The notes under the pieces are model-generated. The model was given only the letters and a program-made list of their open reading frames with translations. It searched no databases and had not been told where the DNA came from. Positions 1-6,762 of a stretch of DNA of 64,000 nucleotides are shown piece after piece (the stretch's first letter is position 1; every line of letters begins with the position of its first letter). The position numbers and the translations under genes are program-made. Source of the stretch: Streptomyces hygroscopicus subsp. hygroscopicus. GTDB lineage: Bacteria; Actinomycetota; Actinomycetes; Streptomycetales; Streptomycetaceae. The stretch is from the NCBI RefSeq assembly GCF_030269125.1, contig NZ_BSSM01000009.1:287592-351591 (forward strand), given 5' to 3'.

Positions 1-64
1 GGGCCTTGGCGGACAGCCGGGCCCGCGCGGCGAACGCCCCGATGGTGAGCAGGTCCTCGTGCAC
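1..64 (-). CDS. MerR-family transcriptional regulator, N-terminus only (partial)
   Basis: Only the first 21 codons lie in the window. The peptide reads VHEDLLTIGAFAARARLSAKA, which matches the first helix-turn-helix of MerR regulators (LLTIGxFAxxxxLSxKALRxYD). I chose the GTG at 64 because GGAGG (74-78, minus strand) is about 9 nt upstream. The ATG at 73 directly abuts that GGAGG and could not use it. The gene continues off the left edge, so effector domain and target are unknown. Confidence 0.7.
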   Translation of the reverse strand, partial: MHEDLLTIGAFAARARLSAKA

Positions 65-150
65 CGATGTCATCCTCCGTCGCCGGGCGGTTCCCGCCCG
101 CCCGGCGACAGGGACGCTCCGCCCTGCCCCAGGGGCAAGGTCAAGGAGGG

Positions 151-639
151 TCAGCCGAGCTGGGCCTCGATCGCGGCCACGACCTCCGCGGACTCCGGCT
201 CGGTCTGCGGCGAGAACCGGGCGACGACGGTGCCGTCCCGGCCGATCAGGAACTTCTCGAAGTTCCAGCGGATGTCGCCGCTGTGGCCCTCCGCGTCCGC
301 GAAGCCCACCAGCCGCTCGTACAGGGGGTGCCGGCCGTCGCCGTTCACCTCCACCTTCTCGGTCAGCGGGAAGGTCACGCCGTACGTCGCCGAGCAGAAC
401 TCGGCGATCTCCTCGGCGGTGCCCGGCTCCTGCCCGAGGAACTGGTTGCACGGCACGCCGAGCACCGTGAAGCCGCGCTCGGCGTAGCGCTCCTGGAGCT
501 TCTCCAGGCCCGTGTACTGGGGGGTCAGGCCGCACTTGGAGGCCACGTTCACGATGAGGACGGCCTTGCCGGCGTACTGCGGCAGGTTCGCGGCGCCGCC
601 GGTGAGGGCGCCGATCTCGGTGTTCAGCACAGTGGTCAT
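151..639 (-). CDS. Glutathione peroxidase-family thiol peroxidase
   Basis: A 162-residue cytoplasmic peroxidase of the usual bacterial GPx length. It has the VASKCG active-site segment with peroxidatic Cys36, the VPCNQFLGQEPGT segment carrying the tetrad Gln, and IRWNFEKFL carrying the tetrad Trp and Asn. The family reduces hydroperoxides; the active residue here is Cys, not selenocysteine. Streptomyces makes mycothiol rather than glutathione, so the true reductant is probably mycothiol or thioredoxin (inference). ATG at 639 overlaps the stop of the upstream regulator gene (636-1634) by 4 bp, so the two are translationally coupled and probably under that regulator's promoter. Confidence 0.93.
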   Translation of the reverse strand: MTTVLNTEIGALTGGAANLPQYAGKAVLIVNVASKCGLTPQYTGLEKLQERYAERGFTVLGVPCNQFLGQEPGTAEEIAEFCSATYGVTFPLTEKVEVNGDGRHPLYERLVGFADAEGHSGDIRWNFEKFLIGRDGTVVARFSPQTEPESAEVVAAIEAQLG

Positions 640-1634
640 GGGCGCGATGGTATGCGGCGGGGCGTCGCCGTCGCCGCCTCCACCACCACGTCCCCGGCCG
701 GTGTCCGGCCGTACAACACCGACCGCCCCGCCCTTTGCCGCTCCACCAGCCCCGCCTCCCTCAGCACCTTCAGATGCCGCCCCACCGACCCCAGCCCCTG
801 CCCCGTCACCGCCGTCAACTGGCTCGTGGTCATGGGGGAGCCGAGGAGGACCAGCACCCCCGCGCGCGCCGGGCCGAGCAGGGCGCCGAGGGCGGCCGGT
901 ACCGGGTCGTCGCCCCTGTCGGCGAGGACGCCCGCGCACGGGTAGACCACGGCGTACCGCTCCCCGTCGTCCCAGGAGACCCAGCCGTGCCGCTGCGGGG
1001 TGACCGGCACGAAGAGCATCTCGGCGCCGGAGATCTCGCGGGGCGGGTACTCGTGGAGGTTGATCTGGAGCCGGTTCTGGCCGAGCCACCGGGTGCGGCC
1101 GGGCCGCAGCGAGTCCAGCACGCTCACCCAGCCGCCCCGGCCGGCCCGCGCGGTCCGGGCCACCACGTCCGCCTCCAGCACCCGCCGCTGCCGCGCCCAG
1201 TACGGCCGTACCGCGTCCCGCCACACCCACTCCAGGAGCGCGGCCGCCCGCTCGGGCAGGTCGTCGCGGTCCAGTACGGCGGGCAGCGGGCCGGCGAGGG
1301 AGGTGCGCAGATGCGCGCGGGCGAGGTCCGGGGCGACCGAGCGCACCCGGACGACCTCCTCGGCGAAGTCCTCGCCGTCCCGGGGCGTGGGCGTGAGGAA
1401 GTCGGCGATCCAGTCCCGCCCGAGGCCCGCCCGCACCAGCCGGTCCGTGACCGGGTCCGCGGCCAACAGGGCGCGGTAGCGGGGCAGGTGGACCCGCAGC
1501 CACTCCCGCTCACCGGGATGCGCCGGCTCGCCCGCGTGCAGCAGTTTCAGCCGCGCGAACGTCTCCGCGAGCGGCGAGATCACGAACCGGCTGCGCGCGA
1601 GCGTGTCCGCGTTGAGTTCCCACCAGCCCACCAC
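636..1634 (-). CDS. ArsR-type HTH regulator with N-terminal DUF5937-like domain
   Basis: A 332-residue protein. The N-terminal ~220 residues resemble the DUF5937-like region common in actinobacterial ArsR regulators. The C-terminal ~90 residues form a winged helix: LGALLGPARAGVLVLLG, then SQLTAVTGQGLGSVGRHLKVLREAGLV, then a wing ending SVLYGRTP. No metal-binding Cys cluster (ELCVCDL type) is visible, so it is unlikely to be a metal sensor. It overlaps the GPx gene by 4 bp and is divergent from the MFS gene at 1718. A perfect inverted repeat sits between the two starts and is the obvious operator. The regulated signal is unknown. Confidence 0.85.
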   Translation of the reverse strand: MVGWWELNADTLARSRFVISPLAETFARLKLLHAGEPAHPGEREWLRVHLPRYRALLAADPVTDRLVRAGLGRDWIADFLTPTPRDGEDFAEEVVRVRSVAPDLARAHLRTSLAGPLPAVLDRDDLPERAAALLEWVWRDAVRPYWARQRRVLEADVVARTARAGRGGWVSVLDSLRPGRTRWLGQNRLQINLHEYPPREISGAEMLFVPVTPQRHGWVSWDDGERYAVVYPCAGVLADRGDDPVPAALGALLGPARAGVLVLLGSPMTTSQLTAVTGQGLGSVGRHLKVLREAGLVERQRAGRSVLYGRTPAGDVVVEAATATPRRIPSRP

Positions 1635-1660
1635 TGCCCCGTCCGCCCGGCCGTACGACC

Positions 1661-1678
1661 TTTCGCGCTGCCGCGAAA
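1661..1678. promoter_or_regulatory. Perfect 7-bp inverted repeat, candidate ArsR operator
   Basis: TTTCGCG-CTGC-CGCGAAA lies 27 bp upstream of the ArsR-type gene (start 1634) and 39 bp upstream of the divergent MFS gene (start 1718). Position and symmetry suit a dimeric winged-helix regulator controlling both directions. An AT-richer patch (ACAATAA) follows directly. Binding is inferred. Confidence 0.55.
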
Positions 1679-1717
1679 CAATAACGGCCCGGCGGCGACC
1701 CTTCGAGACTGCCCGGT

Positions 1718-2932
1718 GTGACCAGCTATCGATCCCTTTTCCGTACCCCGGAGTTCACCCCCCTCCTCCTCGGCGCGGCCGCGCAGACGGCGGCCGGGAC
1801 CGTCGGCGGGCTCGCCCTCGGCACGCTCGTCTACCGGTCCACCGGCTCCCCGCTGCTGTCGGCGGTGAGCATCTTCGGCCCGTCCCTCGCCCAGGTCCTC
1901 GGCGCCACCGTCCTGTTGTCGGGCGCCGACCGGCTGCCGCCGCGTACGGCCCTGTCGGCGATCGCCCTGGCCTTCGCGGCCGGCACGGCGCTCCAGGCGG
2001 TGCCCGGTCTGCCGGTCGGCGCGGTCTTCGCGGTCCTCCTCGTGCTGGGCCTGGTGGCCTCGCTCGGCGGCGGGGTCCGCTGGGGCCTGCTGAACGAGAT
2101 CCTCCCCAAGGACGGCTACCTCCCCGGGCGTTCGCTGTTCAACATGATGAGCGGGCTGATGCAGATCGCCGGCTTCGCCACCGGCGGCGCCCTGCTGGCC
2201 GCGCTGTCGCCCCGCGTCTGCCTCCTCCTGTCGGCCGCCCTGTACCTGACGGCGGCACTCGCCCTGCGCCTCGGCCTGACCGCCCGCCCGCCCCGGACCG
2301 CCGGCCGCCCCTCCGCGGCGGCCACCTGGCGCACCAACGCCCTGCTGTGGTCGGAGCGTTCGCGGCGCCTCACCTACCTGGGCCTGTGGATCCCCAACGG
2401 CATGGTCGTCGGCTGCGAGTCCCTGTACGTGTCGTACGACGCCCACGCGGCCGGCACCCTCTTCGCCTGCGGGGCGCTCGGGATGTTCGCCGGGGACGTC
2501 ACGGTGGGCCGGCTGCTGCCGCCCCGGGTGCGCCGGAACACGGCGACGCCCCTGCTGCTCGTGCTGGCCGTGCCCTACCTGCTGTTCAGCGCGCACCCGC
2601 CGCTGCCGGTGGCCGCGGTGTGCGTGACGCTCGCCTCCGTCGGCTTCGGCGCGAGCCTCGTCCAGCAGGAGCGACTGATGGAGCTGACCCCCGGCGGACT
2701 CGCCGGTCAGGCCCTGGGGCTGCACTCGTCCGGGATGCTGACCATGCAGGGCGTGAGCGCGGCGGTGGCGGGCGCGGTGGCCCAGCTCACCACCCCGGAG
2801 ACGGGCATGACCGCGATGGCGGCGGGCTCGGTCGCCGTGACCCTCGTACTGGCCGCCGCGGGCCGTCGTGTCCCCCGCCCGGTGAACGCCGCTACACCGG
2901 CGGCGGTGGAAGGGTCTGCTCAGCCCAGATGA
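1718..2932 (+). CDS. MFS transporter
   Basis: A 404-residue integral membrane protein with about 10-12 hydrophobic segments and the broad layout of drug-efflux MFS proteins. The opening residues are SYRSLFRTPEFTPLLLG, typical of small actinobacterial MFS exporters. It starts with GTG at 1718; the upstream Shine-Dalgarno is weak. It is divergent from the ArsR-type gene and shares the palindromic region 1661-1678, so export of a compound sensed by that regulator is a reasonable guess. The 3' end overlaps the convergent permease-phosphatase gene by 41 bp. Substrate is unknown. Confidence 0.85.
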   Translation: MTSYRSLFRTPEFTPLLLGAAAQTAAGTVGGLALGTLVYRSTGSPLLSAVSIFGPSLAQVLGATVLLSGADRLPPRTALSAIALAFAAGTALQAVPGLPVGAVFAVLLVLGLVASLGGGVRWGLLNEILPKDGYLPGRSLFNMMSGLMQIAGFATGGALLAALSPRVCLLLSAALYLTAALALRLGLTARPPRTAGRPSAAATWRTNALLWSERSRRLTYLGLWIPNGMVVGCESLYVSYDAHAAGTLFACGALGMFAGDVTVGRLLPPRVRRNTATPLLLVLAVPYLLFSAHPPLPVAAVCVTLASVGFGASLVQQERLMELTPGGLAGQALGLHSSGMLTMQGVSAAVAGAVAQLTTPETGMTAMAAGSVAVTLVLAAAGRRVPRPVNAATPAAVEGSAQPR

Positions 2933-5552
2933 CCTTGCCGGTGGGCGTGTAGCGGGTGCCCCAGCGGTGGGTCATCTGGGCGATGATGTACAGCCCCCGG
3001 CCGCCCTCGTCGTCGCTCGCCGCGTGCCGCAGGTTGGGCGTGGTGTGCCCGGTGTCGGAGACCTCGCAGGTCAGGGTGCGGTCGCGGATCAGGCGGACCT
3101 GGATGGGGCCGCCGACGTAGCGGATGGCGTTGGTGACGAGTTCGCTGACGATGACCTCGGTGGTGAAGGCCAGCTCGTCCAGCCCCCAGTCGTCCAGCTG
3201 CTTGCTGACGCCGCTGCGCAGGGCGGCGACCGCGGCGGGGTCGGCGGCCGGTTCCCACTGGGCGAGCCGGGTGCGGTCGAGCAGCCGGGTGCGGGCCAGC
3301 AGCAGTGTCGCGTCCTCGTCCACGGCGCCGGGCAGCATCGCGTTCACCGTCTGCTCGCACAGCTCGGCCAGGGATCCCTGGCGGCCGGAGAGGATGCCGG
3401 CGAGCCGGCACAGACCCGGGTCCCGCTGGTGGTCGGTGGCCTGGAGGAGCCCCGCGGTGAACAGGGCGAGGACGCTGCCCGGGGCGAGCCGCAGCTCGGT
3501 GCTCTGGTAGGGCAGGCCGCCGACGCCCAGTGGTGGCCCCGGCGGCACGTCGATGCTCCGGGCGACGCCCGTGTCCCCGGCCACGAGCAGCGGCGGCGGT
3601 CCGCCCGCACGGGCCATGCTGCACCACCCGGAGACGGGGTCGTACACCGCGTACAGGCAGGTCACCATCGCCTCGTCGGCGGGGGGCGGGGTGTGGCCCG
3701 GGACGTGGGCGGCGGCGCCCGGGGCGGCCGCGCGCTCCTGGGCGGTCTGCTCGGCGAGGTCGTCGAGGCGGGTGAGGACCTCGTCCGGGGCGAGATCCAG
3801 GCGGGCGAGGACGCGCAGGCCGGTGCGCAGGCGGCCCATGGTGGCCGCGGCGGGCAGCCCGTGCCCGAGCACGTCCCCGACGACCAGGCCCACCCGGGTG
3901 CCGGACAGCGGGATCACGTCGTACCAGTCACCGCCCACCCCGGACCCGTTGTCGGCCGGCAGGTAGCGGCTCGCCGTCTCGCACGCGGTCTGCGGGAGCA
4001 GGCGGCCGGGCAGCAGGCTGCGCTGGAGCTTGAGGGCGGTGCTGTGGCCGCGGGTGACGACCGGCAGCAGCAGGAGGCCGATCGCGAGCGCGCCGAGCCC
4101 CAGGACCGTCACCCCGCCGACCCGCCCGATCAGCGGGAGGCTGAGGGTGCTGGCGCCGTAGCCCGGTTTGGCGTAGAAGACGGCGGCGTACACGAACAGC
4201 AGGGCCATGAGCAGTCCGCCGAGCCCCGGCATCACGCCCTTGCAGATCAGGTCGCGGGTGCTGCGGGTGAGGACCTTGCGGTGGTACCAGAGGCAGGCGA
4301 AGCCGGTCACGCCGTACTGGAAGGCGATCGCGAGGCCCACGGAGTCGACCGAGTCGGCGAGCACGTTGCGGCTGAACGACGTCAGCAGGAGCAGCAGGGC
4401 GACCGACGCGGTGCCCATCCCGATCGTGGCCCAGGTCGGGGTGAGGAACCGGCGGTGCACCCGGGCGAACCGCGCGGGCACCGCCTTGTGGACCGCCATC
4501 GAGAAGACGGTCCTGGCCAGCGGCAGGATGGTGGTCTGCGCGGAGGCCAGCGCGGAGGTCAGCACCATGAGGATCAGCAGCCGGGACAGCACGAGCCCCG
4601 CGCTGTCACTGCCGAAGACCGCCGCGCCGAGCCCGGAGAACACGTCGTCGGCGTGGTCCGCGTTGCCGAGCCCGATGCCCGTGGTGCCGACGCCCGCGAA
4701 CGCCTGGGACGAGGTCGCCACGAGCCCGTACAGGATGAGCAGCAGCACGGGGGAGAGGACCGCGGCGCGGCCGGGGACGCGGGTGCTGTCGACGGTCTCC
4801 TCGTTGACGGACACGGCGGTGTCCCAGCCCCAGTAGATGAACACGCCCGCGAGGAGACCCGAGGTCAGGGACCTGACGGAGGACACCTCGAAGGGGTTGA
4901 ACCAGGACGCGGAGACATGGATCGCGGTCGAGGGCGGGTCGGTGTAGACGCGGATCAGCGCGGCCACGGCGAACAGCAGCAGGACGGCGACCTCCAGGCA
5001 CAGCAGCCAGCGCTGCACGGCGGCGGAGACCGTGATGCCGATGTAGCAGATCGTGGTGAGCAGCCCGATCCAGGCGACGCCTGCGACGGTGACCCACACC
5101 CTGCTCTCGCTGAGCCCGTTCAGCCCGACGAGCCGGAACCCGTAGACCCCGGCGATGGTGGCGAGGTTCGCCATGACGATGATGTTGGCGACGATCAGTC
5201 CCCAGCCGCCCATCCACCCCGTGCGCGGCCCGAAGGCCCGGGTGGCCCAGGCGAAGGTCGTACCGCAGTCCGCGTTGCTCGCGTTCAGCTCCCGGAAGGC
5301 GTACGCGATCAGCAGCATCGGGACGAACGCCATCATGGTCACGATCGGCGCCTGAAGCCCGACCCCGGCCACGATGATCCCCAGCGTGGCGGCCAGGCTG
5401 TACGCCGGCCCGGTCGACGCCAGCGCGATGGCGACCGAGGAGAACATCCCCAGCGCGTTCCCCCGAAGACCCTTCCGCCCCGCCCCGGAACCCGGCGCGG
5501 GCCGCCCCCCGGACACCGCCCTGCTCCCGAAAAGCCTCACATTCGATTCCAA
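2892..5552 (-). CDS. Fusion of APC-family permease, SpoIIE/PP2C phosphatase and HATPase_c domain
   Basis: An 886-residue single frame joining three modules. Residues ~30-500 are an APC amino-acid permease-like region: ALASTGPAYSLAATLGIIV, then about 12 hydrophobic helices. Residues ~515-745 are a SpoIIE-type PP2C phosphatase with SGVGGDWYDVIPL, VVGDVLGHGLPAA and a C-terminal DEDATLLLART motif; the Asp residues would bind metal. Residues ~770-886 are an RsbW-like ATPase: ELVTNAIRY is the N box and GGRGLYIIAQMTHRWG the G box. Such phosphatase/kinase pairs usually act in partner-switching control of sigma factors. Here the membrane module could act as a transporting sensor (inference). No anti-sigma antagonist gene lies next to it. 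Confidence 0.85.
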   Translation of the reverse strand: MESNVRLFGSRAVSGGRPAPGSGAGRKGLRGNALGMFSSVAIALASTGPAYSLAATLGIIVAGVGLQAPIVTMMAFVPMLLIAYAFRELNASNADCGTTFAWATRAFGPRTGWMGGWGLIVANIIVMANLATIAGVYGFRLVGLNGLSESRVWVTVAGVAWIGLLTTICYIGITVSAAVQRWLLCLEVAVLLLFAVAALIRVYTDPPSTAIHVSASWFNPFEVSSVRSLTSGLLAGVFIYWGWDTAVSVNEETVDSTRVPGRAAVLSPVLLLILYGLVATSSQAFAGVGTTGIGLGNADHADDVFSGLGAAVFGSDSAGLVLSRLLILMVLTSALASAQTTILPLARTVFSMAVHKAVPARFARVHRRFLTPTWATIGMGTASVALLLLLTSFSRNVLADSVDSVGLAIAFQYGVTGFACLWYHRKVLTRSTRDLICKGVMPGLGGLLMALLFVYAAVFYAKPGYGASTLSLPLIGRVGGVTVLGLGALAIGLLLLPVVTRGHSTALKLQRSLLPGRLLPQTACETASRYLPADNGSGVGGDWYDVIPLSGTRVGLVVGDVLGHGLPAAATMGRLRTGLRVLARLDLAPDEVLTRLDDLAEQTAQERAAAPGAAAHVPGHTPPPADEAMVTCLYAVYDPVSGWCSMARAGGPPPLLVAGDTGVARSIDVPPGPPLGVGGLPYQSTELRLAPGSVLALFTAGLLQATDHQRDPGLCRLAGILSGRQGSLAELCEQTVNAMLPGAVDEDATLLLARTRLLDRTRLAQWEPAADPAAVAALRSGVSKQLDDWGLDELAFTTEVIVSELVTNAIRYVGGPIQVRLIRDRTLTCEVSDTGHTTPNLRHAASDDEGGRGLYIIAQMTHRWGTRYTPTGKVIWAEQTLPPPPV

Positions 5553-5744
5553 CGCGGGGCTGGCCGGGGTGCAAACACAGGGACGGCGGACGGGTACGGG
5601 GCCCGGTGCCGCCCGCCCCGCACGCCAGGCCGCCCACCCGCCACGGCCCGGTCGCGTGCGCGCCCCCCGTGGGGCAGCATGAACGAGACCGGGTGATCAC
5701 GGACCAACCGGACATCGACGGTTGCGCGGAAGGGAACGGATGCC

Positions 5745-6380
5745 ATGGGTAGCGGCGTGTCGAGGGGCGTACGACGGCTGCGGGGCCGGAGCGCGGGCGT
5801 GGCCGCCGCGGTCCTGGCCACCGCGGGCACCCTGACCCTCGTGGCCTGCGGCGGTGGCGGCAATGGCGGCGGCACGACCCCCACCCCCCGTCCCACGCCT
5901 CCGGCCACGGAGTCCTTCACGGGCACCCCGCCCTCCCCCCTCTCCTCGGCCGCCTCCTCCGCCATCGCCTCGGCCCGCGCGTCGGCCTCCGCCGCGTCCT
6001 CCTCCGCGTCGGCGCGGGCCGACGAGTTCGAGGCCTCGGTCGCGGCCCAGGCCGAACGGGCGAACCAAGAGGCCCACCGGCGGCTGGCGAACGTACAGGG
6101 CCGCGGCAACGCCGCCTCCGACGTCTCCCTCACCGGCATCCCCCGCGCCGAGGTGGGCGACCTCCAGGCCGCCCACGTCAACATCCACAACTCCTCGGAC
6201 CGCACGGCCGACTTCGCCGTCCAGGTCGACTTCCGGGACCCCGACGGCAAGGTCGTGGAGACCCGCTACGTGGGCGCGGAGAACGTCCGCCCCGGCCAGA
6301 CCGTCCACCCCTACGCCATCAGCCACCAGCCGCCGCAGCCCGTACTGAAGCCCGAGGTGGCCAAGGCGGAGCGGTACTGA
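5745..6380 (+). CDS. YcfL-like (DUF1425) lipoprotein
   Basis: A 211-residue exported protein. A basic N-terminus precedes the hydrophobic stretch VLATAGTLTLVAC, which ends in a lipobox (LVAC, Cys about residue 36). A Gly/Thr/Pro-rich linker and a long Ala/Ser-rich segment follow. The C-terminal domain (AEVGDLQAAHVNIHN to GAENVRPGQTVHPYAIS) resembles the YcfL/DUF1425 beta-sandwich fold. It should be anchored on the outer face of the membrane. ATG at 5745 follows a GGAAGGGAA purine stretch. It is divergent from the permease-phosphatase gene. Function is unknown. Confidence 0.7.
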   Translation: MGSGVSRGVRRLRGRSAGVAAAVLATAGTLTLVACGGGGNGGGTTPTPRPTPPATESFTGTPPSPLSSAASSAIASARASASAASSSASARADEFEASVAAQAERANQEAHRRLANVQGRGNAASDVSLTGIPRAEVGDLQAAHVNIHNSSDRTADFAVQVDFRDPDGKVVETRYVGAENVRPGQTVHPYAISHQPPQPVLKPEVAKAERY

Positions 6381-6518
6381 GTGGTCCGGCACGCCGCGAT
6401 CGTCGCCGCCCGGGGCAACCGGGCCACCGGTCGGGGCGTCCGCGGCGACGGTCCGCGGGGCGCTCGCCGGAAGAGCCGCTTCCACGGGTGTGCGGAGTCG
6501 CCGGTCGGCGAGCATCCG

Positions 6519-6690
6519 GTGATCACGGCCCTCGCCGTTGCCGTACCGGCCGCGCTCCTGGCCGCCTGCTGTTCCGCCGTGGCGGCCGTGCTCCGGCAGG
6601 AGGCCGCCACCATGCCCGGCCGGGGGTCCCTGCGGCCCCGGCCGATCTGGGCGCCGGCCCATCGACCGCTGTGGCCGGCCGGCATCGCCC
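6519..6690 (+). pseudogene. Truncated DMT-family transporter remnant
   Basis: From GTG 6519 the reading frame gives ITALAVAVPAALLAACCSAV, then a stretch ending RPLWPAGIA. This matches the first membrane helix and following basic loop of Streptomyces DMT transporters. Homology then stops and the frame becomes Arg-rich, so the other ~250 residues are missing. The rest of the 382-bp gap (6381-6762) shows no gene. The remnant sits between the lipoprotein and the LAL regulator and may mark the left edge of the accessory island. Confidence 0.5.
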
Positions 6691-6762
6691 CGTGTCGCCT
6701 CGCTGCGCGTCGCCGGAGGTCGGCATCGAACCGGCGCCCTGAACGGTCTCGCCCCCATGTCC

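Noticed and set aside
2967..5696. Long ORFs opposite the permease-phosphatase, LAL and LanKC genes (for example 9834-12572 minus and 12326-14809 minus)
   Set aside because: These are frame shadows typical of very GC-rich coding DNA: Arg/Gly/Gln-rich, no motifs, and directly opposite well-supported genes.
6381..6762. Partial tRNA-Arg duplicate (attL) at the left island edge
   Set aside because: Reading this stretch I found no match to the tRNA 3' half, so no att pair is claimed.
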